51,592 nucleotides of DNA from CAYRQF01 sp964615845 (GTDB taxonomy: Bacteria > Patescibacteriota > Minisyncoccia > Phycocordibacterales > CSBR16-119): the NCBI GenBank assembly GCA_964615845.1, contig CAZTRC010000002.1, positions 1 to 51,592 of the forward strand, in the 5' to 3' direction. The translations under genes were made by a program, and so were the position numbers. The notes beneath the pieces were generated by a model. It saw only the letters and a program-made list of their open reading frames with translations. It ran no database searches and had not been told where the DNA came from. Shown piece by piece: positions 34,145 to 42,125 of the stretch (positions within the stretch are counted from its first letter, which is position 1; each line of letters starts with the position of its first letter).

Positions 34145-34217
34145 TGGACCCTAGGAGATTCGAACTCCTGACCTCCGCTTTGCAAAAGCGGCGCTCTACC
34201 AACTAAGCTAAGGGCCC
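34145..34217 (-). tRNA. tRNA-Ala (anticodon UGC)
   Basis: On the minus strand the acceptor GGGCCCT pairs with AGGGTCC and includes the G3-U70 wobble that marks tRNA-Ala. The anticodon stem CCGCT/AGCGG encloses TTTGCAA (anticodon TGC), and the T-arm carries GTTCGAAT. CCA is not encoded. Confidence 0.96.
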
Positions 34218-34234
34218 AATATGTAACAGGGAGT

Positions 34235-34263
34235 ATTCTATCTGATTTGCATATTTTTGTAAA
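34235..34263 (-). promoter_or_regulatory. promoter of tRNA-Ala
   Basis: On the minus strand, TTTACA (34258-34263), a 17-bp spacer and TAGAAT (34235-34240); the predicted start lies about 11 nt before the tRNA. Confidence 0.6.
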
Positions 34264-34295
34264 TGAAGTAAAGTAATTCAAAACCTGCAACGGCC

Positions 34296-34568
34296 ATGTA
34301 TGTAGATGACGGGACAATAGTCCTGACACCCAAAAAACATGTTGAGGGCGAGGACGATGTTGGAAATCCGCAAGACCCGGACTTCCGCTACCTCTTCGAT
34401 GTGATGATTCCGTACGAAAGCTACGGAAGACGTCAGGTGGAGCATGAGCTCAGAACCAAGATGCCATTCTTCGAGAAAGCGCAACGGAGTCAGCTTCGTG
34501 GCCTCCTGGAGAAGCATCGCAAAAGTTTGTACAAAGAGCTCATGAAGACCGACGGGTTCATGGAATAG
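34296..34568 (+). CDS. small hypothetical protein
   Basis: The 90-residue product is soluble, with an acidic N-terminal half and a basic helical C-terminal half (KAQRSQLRGLLEKHRKSL). No family is recognised. It is supported as a gene by a strong terminator 22 bp after its stop and by being the longest sensible frame. No good promoter is visible. Confidence 0.55.
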   Translation: MYVDDGTIVLTPKKHVEGEDDVGNPQDPDFRYLFDVMIPYESYGRRQVEHELRTKMPFFEKAQRSQLRGLLEKHRKSLYKELMKTDGFME

Positions 34569-34590
34569 ACGAACCAAGTCCAAAAGCCAC

Positions 34591-34612
34591 AGGCCTCCCG
34601 TATGGGAGGCCT
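34591..34612 (+). terminator. intrinsic terminator
   Basis: A 9-bp perfect stem (aggcctccc / gggaggcct) with loop gtat; aaagc/gcttt outside can extend the pairing. Confidence 0.8.
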
Positions 34613-34709
34613 TACGCTTTCTGGCAATAAAGGCCTGTCCCAAACGTCTCCTATTTTGACTTCATTTTTAGAAGGAGTAGAATGATGCGGAATAAAAGAC
34701 ACATTCCTC

Positions 34710-34737
34710 TTGACAAAAGGTTCGGCATGTGTATAAT
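34710..34737 (+). promoter_or_regulatory. consensus promoter of the 909-residue surface protein
   Basis: Perfect TTGACA (34710-34715) and perfect TATAAT (34732-34737) with a 16-bp spacer. This is the strongest-looking promoter in the window. The leader is about 168 nt and holds small hairpins (GGCCTTTAGGCC near 34760, GGACA/TGTCC near 34810) before an AT-rich stretch. Confidence 0.8.
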
Positions 34738-34911
34738 CTCATCATAGTTCTCTGAGATGGCCTTTAGGCCGGATCAGACAAAAGGCAATGAATAAAGGAC
34801 AGCCAAAGGACAGACGATGTCCCTTAGTTAATAACAATGTCTTTTACTCACTTAGTAACAATTTTATAAACAGGGTATTAATTATTAATCTTTATTAAAA
34901 AGACATATATT

Positions 34912-37641
34912 ATGAAAAAGTTCAAAGGTCTATCAAAGACATTACTCGCCTCATTCGTAATCTTCCAGCTTTCATTTGCAGCAGCCGCTACACCGGTTGT
35001 CGCTTTTGCGATGGAAGAAAGCGCGTCGCAAGAAGCATCTATCTCGCAATCGAATGCTGATGGCGCGGTTTCAGAAAGTGAGCCGAAAGAAGACGAAGGT
35101 AGAGTTCCGCCAAAAGGCGAGAAACCTACCGAGGATAATCCAAAGGATATTCCAGCGGACCCAAAGCCTGAAGGAGATCCAAAACCAGAGGGCGACCCTT
35201 CTACTGAGAAACCAGTAGAAGAAGAGGCGTCAACATCTGGCTCAAGAGCTTCTGCTAGCGAAACTCCAAAAGAAGAGCCAGCTTCTATCTGCGAAACTTC
35301 TCCAAATCTTCTCACTAACGGCGGATTTGAAAATCCAGCTGTTGAGAACACTTCTTGGAACATCTTCACTGATGTCCCAGGATGGGAAGGTGAATGGATG
35401 CCTGGATCAGGCGACGACACTGACGCCAAGATAGAATTGCAACGCAATATCTACACTCCACACGGCGATAACCAATATCTCGAACTCGATTCTGATTTTG
35501 ATGGTCCAGAAGGATCAATCTCAAACGAAGAGGCTTCGACGATGGTTTCTCAGACAATCGCGACTATCCCTGGTCACACATACGAAATTTCTTACTACTA
35601 CTCAGCACGACCAGGATACGGATATGACGACAACAAAGTCGGACTTTTGATCGATGGTTATGAATGGGACATGGATACGACTGCCAATGGCGTCGGACAT
35701 GATGATGCCAAGTGGTATCTCCAAACCAATCATTTCACAGCTGACAGCGCTTCTCACACAATCACTTTCGCTGACCTCGGAACTCCGAATTCGTTCGGTA
35801 TGTTCATCGACGACGTGAAAGTAGTCTGTGATCAAGATGGTCCAGACAAACCAAAAGAGTGTCCATCAGAACAAATCTACGCTCGCATCAAGTTTGCCAA
35901 GAAGGCATCTGGAGCAGCGGTAGATGGATGGAGAAATTGGGGTCTTGGAAATATCCAACCGAAAGTTTATGTCGGTGGTAATGCTGCCGCTAACCAATAC
36001 GATGACGAAGAGTGGTTCCCACTTACCAATCCAGACGGAACATTCATCAATGACAACAATATAAACGGTTACAGCAATGTCCCTGGAATTGCAGTAGAAC
36101 GAATGGACGGCAAAGTTCGTGTAGTTCTCTACGGCGGACACACTGACGAAACTCTTCCAGGCAAGGGCGATCCTAAATACGGCAAGGAAATGGCATACGG
36201 CGTGGTAGAAATCACGAACAATGCCGATTTCGAACCGGGTATCCAGTCTCCATATGATTGGAGCAATGACAACAGTAATCCACGTCTTCACGATCCATAC
36301 GTAAACGATCCTTCAAACTTGATGGACGGACGTGGTGATTTCGCCGGCTACATCAATCAATACAGCCAGCGCTTTGACCGCATGAAGACATGGTTCCCTC
36401 AGAAGACAGCTTTCCACTTGGTGGTTACGACTGCAACTGACGGATTCTTTGCTCACTACACACATGATGAACTCGTAGAGGACTGCGATGGTGAACAAAA
36501 CTTCCCACCAGAAATCACTGTTTGGCCAACTGAAGTAATTGTCACTGTCGGCGGATTCTACAACATCTTGAACGGTGTTACGGCTGACGACTTCGAAGAC
36601 GGCGACATCACTTCAGAGCTTGTCTCAAGCGGTACTGTCGACTTCAACACCATCGGTAGCTACACTATTTACTACGATGTGATTGACTCCGACGGTCTCG
36701 CAGCTGTCCAGAAATCTCGCATCATCCACGTCGTTACTGACGGTGGAAACGGCGATGAATATCCTGATCTCGCTATCCCTGGACAAGTTTGTCTAGAAGA
36801 CAGTGTTGTCGAATATGACTTCGACTTCGGAGTCTCGGCAACTGATGACCAGGATGGAGATTTGACTAGCGAAGTTACAAACGACTCTGATACATCTGTT
36901 ACTCTCGGCTTGATCGGCGACTATACTGTTACTTACAGCGTAATCGATGCTGATACTAATGAGACTTTCGCTCAGCGCCCAGTCCACATCCGCGCAGATT
37001 GCGACGATGATGGTGGAGAAGACGATGATGACGATGATGGAGACGATGACGANNNNNNNNNNNNNNNNNNNNNNNNNNNNNNNNNNNNNNNNNNNNNNNN
37101 NNNNNNNNNNNNNNNNNNNNNNNNNNNNNNNNNNNNNNNNNNNNNNNNNNNNGATGATGACGATTCTTCAAGTGGTTCATCCGGAAGCCGTAGCCGAAGA
37201 AACGGTGAAGTCTTGGGCGCAGACATCGGACCAGCATGTATCCGATTTACGGAATATTATGACGCTGGTGATGTTGGCGGCGAGATTGAAGCTCTCCAAG
37301 TATTCTTGAATGAATACATGAATGCGCAGATCGTAGTTGACGGCGTCTATGGCCGCACGACGACTCAAGCGATTCATGATTTCCAGGCATCTCACTGGGA
37401 TGACGTCATCGATCCTTGGACACCACCACTATCTGCAAACACGACTGGACGATTCTACAAAACGACTCGAGCTACAGTAAACGCGATTATCGATTGTACT
37501 GAGCCAGAAGTTTATCTAGAAGATCCACAAACTATGTTTGCGATTACCGATGTCGAGAATCAGAAAGATTTTGATTCAGACAAAATTGCTACAGTTACTG
37601 AAAAGCTTTCAGCAGCTCAAGCACTTGCAATCAATAACTAA
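34912..37641 (+). CDS. large secreted surface protein (paralog A) with peptidoglycan-binding C-terminus
   Basis: A signal peptide (about residues 1-33, ending TPVVAFA) is followed by a disordered Glu/Pro-rich stretch. A DUF642/CBM-like jelly-roll domain (about 128-305, NLLTNGGFENP) comes next, then the shared domain of the three paralogs (323-516). Two bacterial Ig-like DUF5011-type domains (about 530-700) and an Asp-rich run broken by a 100-N gap follow. After the gap come a GEVLGA motif and a peptidoglycan-binding fold (AGDVGGEIEALQVFL, VDGVYGRTTTQAIHDFQ). It is probably an abundant wall-associated protein. The same reading frame is coherent on both sides of the gap, but the gap length is not known. 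Confidence 0.88.
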   Translation: MKKFKGLSKTLLASFVIFQLSFAAAATPVVAFAMEESASQEASISQSNADGAVSESEPKEDEGRVPPKGEKPTEDNPKDIPADPKPEGDPKPEGDPSTEKPVEEEASTSGSRASASETPKEEPASICETSPNLLTNGGFENPAVENTSWNIFTDVPGWEGEWMPGSGDDTDAKIELQRNIYTPHGDNQYLELDSDFDGPEGSISNEEASTMVSQTIATIPGHTYEISYYYSARPGYGYDDNKVGLLIDGYEWDMDTTANGVGHDDAKWYLQTNHFTADSASHTITFADLGTPNSFGMFIDDVKVVCDQDGPDKPKECPSEQIYARIKFAKKASGAAVDGWRNWGLGNIQPKVYVGGNAAANQYDDEEWFPLTNPDGTFINDNNINGYSNVPGIAVERMDGKVRVVLYGGHTDETLPGKGDPKYGKEMAYGVVEITNNADFEPGIQSPYDWSNDNSNPRLHDPYVNDPSNLMDGRGDFAGYINQYSQRFDRMKTWFPQKTAFHLVVTTATDGFFAHYTHDELVEDCDGEQNFPPEITVWPTEVIVTVGGFYNILNGVTADDFEDGDITSELVSSGTVDFNTIGSYTIYYDVIDSDGLAAVQKSRIIHVVTDGGNGDEYPDLAIPGQVCLEDSVVEYDFDFGVSATDDQDGDLTSEVTNDSDTSVTLGLIGDYTVTYSVIDADTNETFAQRPVHIRADCDDDGGEDDDDDDGDDDXXXXXXXXXXXXXXXXXXXXXXXXXXXXXXXXXXDDDDSSSGSSGSRSRRNGEVLGADIGPACIRFTEYYDAGDVGGEIEALQVFLNEYMNAQIVVDGVYGRTTTQAIHDFQASHWDDVIDPWTPPLSANTTGRFYKTTRATVNAIIDCTEPEVYLEDPQTMFAITDVENQKDFDSDKIATVTEKLSAAQALAINN
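37053..37152. other. 100-N gap in the Asp-rich repeat of surface protein A
   Basis: One hundred Ns interrupt a GAT/GAC-rich run, probably a collapsed low-complexity repeat. The 909-residue length of the protein is therefore approximate. Confidence 0.95.
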
Positions 37642-37651
37642 ATATTAAAAA

Positions 37652-37686
37652 CAAAAGCGTCCCGAGCATTGCTCGGGACGCTTTTG
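37652..37686 (+). terminator. intrinsic terminator
   Basis: A 16-bp perfect stem (37652-37667 with 37671-37686) with a 3-nt loop, flanked by A and T runs. It ends surface protein A. Confidence 0.93.
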
Positions 37687-37724
37687 ATTTGTGTTGAAAA
37701 CTATAGACGCAAAAATCTTTGTGC

Positions 37725-37733
37725 TGATATAAT
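37725..37733 (+). promoter_or_regulatory. extended -10 promoter
   Basis: TGATATAAT is a perfect extended -10 element; no -35 box is evident. The start codon is 18 bp beyond it, so the leader is about 12 nt. Confidence 0.6.
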
Positions 37734-37751
37734 TAAAGCGCGACAATTTCT

Positions 37752-38261
37752 ATGCACGAAAATCATTTTCATCAAACCAAATTTAATATTGCTTGGATCT
37801 CCGTGTTGGTGATTTTCTTGGGCACTATCATTTATCCGATTCTACTTGAGAGGGCAGGGGACATTCGTCGTGAACGTACAGAGGCGATGTTTGTGCCTGT
37901 ACCTGTAGAGGTGCAGCAAACGCAAACCCCGCAAGTTTTGCCTGTAAATGAATTACCGCCAAGCACGGCGGAGGTGTTCCCGCCAGCTGAAGAATCCTAC
38001 ACCTTCACGCGGAACTTGAAGCTCGGCGACAAAGGTCCTGATGTCAAAATGCTCCAAGCGTACCTAAACAGTCGCGGCTTCTTGGTTGCCGAAAGTGGTC
38101 CCGGCTCGCCAGGCCAGGAATCCGAACTCTTTGGGAAGGGGACTAAGGAAGCCCTCGTGCAATTCCAAGAGAAGTATGGCGAGATCCTCTTGAAGCCTTA
38201 CGGCCTCTCTACAGGCACCGGATTCTTCGGCGAGAAAACCCGCGAATTCATCAATTCTTAA
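37752..38261 (+). CDS. membrane-anchored peptidoglycan-binding protein
   Basis: A membrane helix at about residues 13-30 is followed by a Pro/Gln-rich spacer (about 45-80) and a PGBD1-type peptidoglycan-binding domain. That domain has LKLGDKGPDVKMLQAYLNSRGF and LFGKGTKEALVQFQEKYG. The 169-residue protein would tether the membrane to the wall. The next gene, a surface kelch protein, starts at the base after the stop, so they are cotranscribed. Confidence 0.85.
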   Translation: MHENHFHQTKFNIAWISVLVIFLGTIIYPILLERAGDIRRERTEAMFVPVPVEVQQTQTPQVLPVNELPPSTAEVFPPAEESYTFTRNLKLGDKGPDVKMLQAYLNSRGFLVAESGPGSPGQESELFGKGTKEALVQFQEKYGEILLKPYGLSTGTGFFGEKTREFINS

Positions 38262-39690
38262 ATGAAACTGCGTGATATAATTAAAACCGTGAAAAACCCT
38301 TCTCAAGAACTTCTCATTACACTGGTTGCCATCCTCGTCATCTTCGGCTACGTTCAGGGCGTAGTGGTGCCGAATGTGGCAAATCAATCCGCGGCAGTAT
38401 CAGCCTCTAAAAGTTACAATGCACTGGCTCCTGGTTCAGGTCCATGTGTACCGTCGACGACAGTTAAATGTGGTACGGTTCGTATCATCAAAAATACTCT
38501 TCCTGATAATTATCAAGATTTTAATTTCACCACGAACATCACGGGGTATCCACCTACGTTCACTCTGGACGACGATGCCACCCTCGTAAATCCTTCCACG
38601 CTTTCAAATGTCCAGTACTTCAACGTCTTCAATGGCAATTACAACGTCGCTGAAACCCCGGCTGTCCCAGGCTTTGCCGTAACCGTCTCATGTACTGATC
38701 CATCGGGTGGCACTCTGACAGGCGGCACGAGCGCCAGCATCTCTGTCTCAAACCACGAAAACATCACCTGTACCTTCCGAAACGTCGGCACATCTCAAAC
38801 CAACATCTGCGTGCCGACCCCGACTATTCCGTGCGGAAGCATCACCATCATCAAAGACACCGTTCCGGATGATTACCAAGATTTTGCTTTCTCCAACACT
38901 GTTCCGGGATATCCGGCGTCGTTTACGCTCGATGATGACGCGACGCTAACCAATCCTTCAGTTACACCTAACACCGCCACCTTCACCACGCCGATGAGCG
39001 GCTCGTACACCATCGCCGAAACGACATCACTCACCGGCTATGCTGTCACCATTGCCTGTACTGATCCATCCGGCGGGACGACTACGTCCGGCGTAACTGC
39101 GAACATCTCAATTTCAAACGGAGAGAATGTGGTTTGTACGTTTATAAATACAAACAATTCAGTAGCGGCCTGTATGCCGAATACTTGGACGCAGAAGGCA
39201 AACTTTGGTGGAGGACAAAGAAGAGACGCTGTAGGATTCTCAATTGGCTCTAAGGGATATATTGGAACAGGTCAAAATCAACTCGGAGGATTCCATGCTG
39301 ACTTCTGGGAGTTTGATCCGATTGCAAATACTTGGACACAAAAGGCTAATGTTGGTGGCGGGGTAAGAATGAGCGCTGTAGGATTCTCAATTGGCTCTAA
39401 GGGATATATTGGAACAGGAAATGGTGGCAGCCCCCAGACTGACTTCTGGGAGTTTGATCCGATTGCAAATACTTGGACGCAGAAGGCAAACTTTGGTGGA
39501 GGACAAAGAAGAGACGCTGTAGNNNNNNNNNNNNNNNNNNNNNNNNNNNNNNNNNNNNNNNNNNNNNNNNNNNNNNNNNNNNNNNNNNNNNNNNNNNNNN
39601 NNNNNNNNNNNNNNNNNNNNNNCTAAGGGATATATTGGAACAGGAAATGGTGGCAGCCCCCAGACTGACTTCTGGGAATACGGTCCATAA
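38262..39690 (+). CDS. surface protein with two prealbumin-like domains and kelch repeats, gap-interrupted
   Basis: An N-terminal membrane helix or signal anchor (about residues 17-38) precedes two copies of a prealbumin-like domain (about residues 66-182 and 184-297). Each has IIKxTxPDxYQDF, TLDDDATL and a closing CTF. Then kelch units of 49 and 47 residues follow (NTWTQKANFGGG, GSKGYIGTG, DFWEFDP). A 100-N gap lies at 39523-39622; after it the last kelch unit resumes one frame off and ends DFWEYGP at the TAA 39688-39690. The frame shift is most simply an artefact of the arbitrary gap length. Confidence 0.8.
39523..39622. other. 100-N gap in the kelch repeats
   Basis: The Ns fall within near-identical kelch coding repeats, so the number of units and the true length are unknown. 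Continuing the frame across exactly 100 Ns gives a false early stop at 39624-39626. Confidence 0.95.
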
Positions 39691-39693
39691 AAC

Positions 39694-40047
39694 ATGCAGA
39701 AAAAGATTCTGACAATTTTAGCAGTTTTAGTTTTGCTCGTCGCTGCGTTTTTTCTGTACCGACATTTCCACAAAGAAAATTTGGGGGTTTCACCCCCAAA
39801 TCCGTACGCCGATTCTGAAATTACCGCTGAAGTTTTCGAAGAGGGAAATGGCTTTGGTTACGACGTCCTGATCGACGGACAAATCTACGTCCACCAGCCG
39901 ACCATCCCAGCTGTCGGCGGCAACCAGACCTTCAAGTCCGAATCTGACGCCAATCTCGCTGCTGATCTCGTCATCTCGAAAATCCGCCAAAACATCCTCC
40001 CACCGACCGTTACTGTCGAAGAACTCCAAACCCTCGGCGTTATCTAG
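39694..40047 (+). CDS. DUF4907-like membrane-anchored protein carrying an in-frame REP sequence
   Basis: An N-terminal helix (residues about 4-22) anchors a small domain with FGYDVLIDGQIYVHQPTIPAV, a FKSESDANLAADLVISKIRQ helix and PPTVTVEELQTLGV, which is the DUF4907 pattern. Between the anchor and the domain, the residues NLGVSPPNP are encoded by a 23-bp REP hairpin (39779-39801) identical to those around the transposase downstream. The gene follows the kelch protein by 3 bp. Confidence 0.8.
   Translation: MQKKILTILAVLVLLVAAFFLYRHFHKENLGVSPPNPYADSEITAEVFEEGNGFGYDVLIDGQIYVHQPTIPAVGGNQTFKSESDANLAADLVISKIRQNILPPTVTVEELQTLGVI
39779..39801 (+). repeat. REP hairpin 1, inside the DUF4907-like gene
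   Basis: ATTTGGGGG-TTTCA-CCCCCAAAT: a 9-bp perfect stem with a 5-nt loop. Confidence 0.92.
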
Positions 40048-40065
40048 TTGTCTAATTTATCCACA

Positions 40066-40093
40066 CCAATTTGGGGGTGAAACCCCCAAATGG
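40066..40093 (-). repeat. REP hairpin 2, just upstream of the transposase
   Basis: The same palindrome in the opposite orientation (loop TGAAA), ending 14 bp before the transposase ATG. Confidence 0.92.
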
Positions 40094-40107
40094 TTTAAAA
40101 TAAAAAT

Positions 40108-40764
40108 ATGGGAAATAGAAAAGTTTCTCTTGAAAACGGAGAATTCTATCACATCTACAATAGAGGAGTTGATAAAAGAATTATATTCAAAACCAAAGCC
40201 GACATGGATCGGTTTTTTGAGAGTATGCAAACTTTTAACACCACAGAACCGGCGGGCAGTATTCTTGAACAGAGATTAATTAAAAATAAAAACCAGTCTA
40301 AAAATAAAAAAGCAACTCCATTGGTAAAATTTGTTAGCTATTGTTTGTTGCCGAATCATTTCCACTTTATTTTGGAGCAGATTGTTGATGGGGGAATAAG
40401 CGAATTTATGAAAAGACTTTCGGGCGGGTTTACTTCATATTTTAATAAAATGCACGATCGTTCAGGCGCCCTTTTCCAAGGAGTGTTCAAATCAACGCAT
40501 CTAGATACTAATGAATATCTTTTGTACGCGAGTGCTTACGTAAATCTGAACCATCGGCAAAAAGACCAATTTGGGGGTTTCACCCCCAAATTGGTGAAAT
40601 CAAGCTGGGAAGAGTTTTTGGGAAATTCTGACGATGATTTCTGTAAAGGGAAGGGCATTGTTCTTGATCAATTTACTAATAGGAAAGAGGCCGAAAAGTT
40701 TGCATTAGACGTATTGGAAAGTGTAAGGGAAAATAAACAAAAATATAAAGATTTAGAAGAATAG
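40108..40764 (+). CDS. REP-associated tyrosine transposase (Y1/HUH family)
   Basis: This single-stranded-DNA transposase-like protein (TnpA_REP/RAYT type) has the HUH motif PNHFHFILEQ (His84, His86) and the N-terminal YHIYNRGVDKRIIF. The likely catalytic tyrosine is Tyr144 in SAYVNLNHRQ. The 218-residue length is normal for RAYTs. A REP hairpin lies 14 bp upstream, another just downstream, and a third with a 12-bp stem lies inside the gene, encoding QFGGFTPKL right after the catalytic region. RAYTs are thought to spread REP sequences. No transposon ends are evident, so it behaves as a domesticated, stationary gene with dispersed repeats. Confidence 0.93.
   Translation: MGNRKVSLENGEFYHIYNRGVDKRIIFKTKADMDRFFESMQTFNTTEPAGSILEQRLIKNKNQSKNKKATPLVKFVSYCLLPNHFHFILEQIVDGGISEFMKRLSGGFTSYFNKMHDRSGALFQGVFKSTHLDTNEYLLYASAYVNLNHRQKDQFGGFTPKLVKSSWEEFLGNSDDDFCKGKGIVLDQFTNRKEAEKFALDVLESVRENKQKYKDLEE
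40566..40594 (+). repeat. REP hairpin 3, inside the transposase gene
   Basis: A 12-bp perfect stem (CCAATTTGGGGG) with loop TTTCA, in frame within the RAYT coding sequence. Confidence 0.93.
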
Positions 40765-40768
40765 GCGC

Positions 40769-40791
40769 ATTTGGGAGTGAAACCCCCAAAC
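40769..40791 (-). repeat. REP hairpin 4, just downstream of the transposase
   Basis: Opposite orientation, with one stem mismatch (TTTGGGAG against CCCCCAAA); it begins 4 bp after the transposase stop. Confidence 0.8.
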
Positions 40792-40866
40792 TCTCTCCCA
40801 AAAGACCAAAAGTAAAAGCTAATTTCTACCTAAATGGTATATACTAAGTACATAGTTCAAGTACCC

Positions 40867-40894
40867 TTGCTTTTTTGGGAAAGCATGGTATAAT
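40867..40894 (+). promoter_or_regulatory. promoter of the CAP-domain gene, predicted leaderless
   Basis: TTGCTT (40867-40872), a 16-bp spacer and a perfect extended -10 TGGTATAAT (40886-40894). The -10 box ends 7 bp before the ATG at 40902. Confidence 0.7.
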
Positions 40895-40901
40895 CTGACT
40901 A

Positions 40902-41999
40902 ATGAAATCTGTGAAAAATACGCTGAAAAAATACTTCATTCCTCACGCGGAAAACGACCACAAGCCGCATTTTTTGCGCGAGCGAACTGTCATCGGCACG
41001 GGCGTTTTGGTCTTCGCACTCTTTCTCCTGTCTGCCATCGGCAATTACGCCGTCAAACACAATAATTACTTGGCCTCAATCCAATCGGCTTTTCTCGTCG
41101 ACCTGGCGAACGATGATCGCGAAGATCTCGGTCTCGCGCGTCTCGCCATAAACGATACTCTCATCACAGCCGCCGGCATGAAGGCAAATGACATGGCTGA
41201 AAAAAGTTATTTCGCTCACGTCAGTCCCGAAGGCCGTACGCCGTGGTACTGGATCTCGCTTGCCGGCTACAATTACCTTTACGCCGGTGAAAACTTGGCC
41301 GTTAATTTTTATGATTCCGAAGAAGTCCAGGAAGCTTGGATGGATTCGCCAACTCACAAGGCAAATATTGTCAGTAAGAACTTTACTGAAATAGGTATCG
41401 CGACCGCGAGCGGTATGTACAAAGGCGACAAGACGACATTCGTCGTCCAGATGTTCGGTAGCCAGAAAAAGTCTCCGGCTAGAGTCGTTGAAGCCTCATC
41501 CGAAGATGTGATTGCGCCGATTGAAGTTGCTGTTGCTCCGATTACCGAAGAGAATGCAGATGATGACAGCGCCGTCCTTGGTTCCGAAATCGAGCCAATC
41601 AAACCTGAGCCGAAAAACGAAATTGCCACTGTGCCTACGGCTCCGATAATCGCACAAGCCGAATCTGTCATCGTCGACCAAACTTTCACAAGCACTATGG
41701 ACCCCGATGCTACGCCAGAAGAAATTAATGCTTCAAACGAAATCCTGGCACCAGAAAAAGAAGCTTATACGAACTGGTTCCAGAGACTTTTGGTTTCGCC
41801 GAACGGAATTGTCCAGAGCCTCTACGTCGCCCTGGCCGCCATCGTCATTTTCGCCCTTATCCTCAAGATTTTCATCGAAATCCGTCTTCAGCATCCGAAA
41901 AATATCGCCTATGGCGTCCTACTTCTACTCGTCATTGTCGCCTTCATGCATCTAAATGGCGGGGCCCTTGCCGAACCTACCTTAGTTGTGGCCTTTTAG
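40902..41999 (+). CDS. CAP-domain (SCP/YkwD-like) protein with three membrane segments
   Basis: After a basic N-terminus and a membrane helix (about residues 31-50) comes a CAP domain (about 63-190). It has LGLARLAINDTLITAAGMKANDMAEKSYFAHVSPEG (in part), the GENLA segment, AWMDSPTHKANIV and GIATASG. A linker carries the SAVLGSE motif at about residue 225, related to the GEVLGA motif of the surface paralogs. Two C-terminal membrane helices (about 305-325 and 335-352) close the protein. CAP domains in bacteria are often secreted wall- or host-interacting proteins; the activity is unknown. Confidence 0.88.
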   Translation: MKSVKNTLKKYFIPHAENDHKPHFLRERTVIGTGVLVFALFLLSAIGNYAVKHNNYLASIQSAFLVDLANDDREDLGLARLAINDTLITAAGMKANDMAEKSYFAHVSPEGRTPWYWISLAGYNYLYAGENLAVNFYDSEEVQEAWMDSPTHKANIVSKNFTEIGIATASGMYKGDKTTFVVQMFGSQKKSPARVVEASSEDVIAPIEVAVAPITEENADDDSAVLGSEIEPIKPEPKNEIATVPTAPIIAQAESVIVDQTFTSTMDPDATPEEINASNEILAPEKEAYTNWFQRLLVSPNGIVQSLYVALAAIVIFALILKIFIEIRLQHPKNIAYGVLLLLVIVAFMHLNGGALAEPTLVVAF

Positions 42000-42017
42000 A
42001 ATGGCCTAAAATATACG

Positions 42018-42046
42018 TTTACTTCATACGTCTACAATGGTAGAAT
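42018..42046 (+). promoter_or_regulatory. promoter of surface paralog B
   Basis: TTTACT (42018-42023), a 17-bp spacer and TAGAAT (42041-42046) with TGG before it (extended -10). The leader is about 73 nt and ends in a T/A-rich tract. Confidence 0.6.
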
Positions 42047-42125
42047 GACCACCGAAATGGGGTCTACTACAAGGCTCTTTTATCGTTATTATTAACGTTT
42101 TTTATTATTAATTTAGAATTAATTT

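Noticed and set aside
34278..34643. A 121-codon minus-strand frame opposite the small hypothetical gene
   Set aside because: It runs through a strong terminator hairpin and has no promoter; the plus-strand frame fits the terminator position better.
39624..39626. A premature stop in the kelch gene
   Set aside because: It appears only if the 100-N gap is taken as exactly 100 bases; the frame one base over continues the kelch motif to a stop at 39688-39690.
39779..40791. The repeated hairpins considered as a CRISPR array
   Set aside because: The copies are irregularly spaced, in both orientations, partly inside genes and next to a RAYT gene, which fits REP sequences and not CRISPR.
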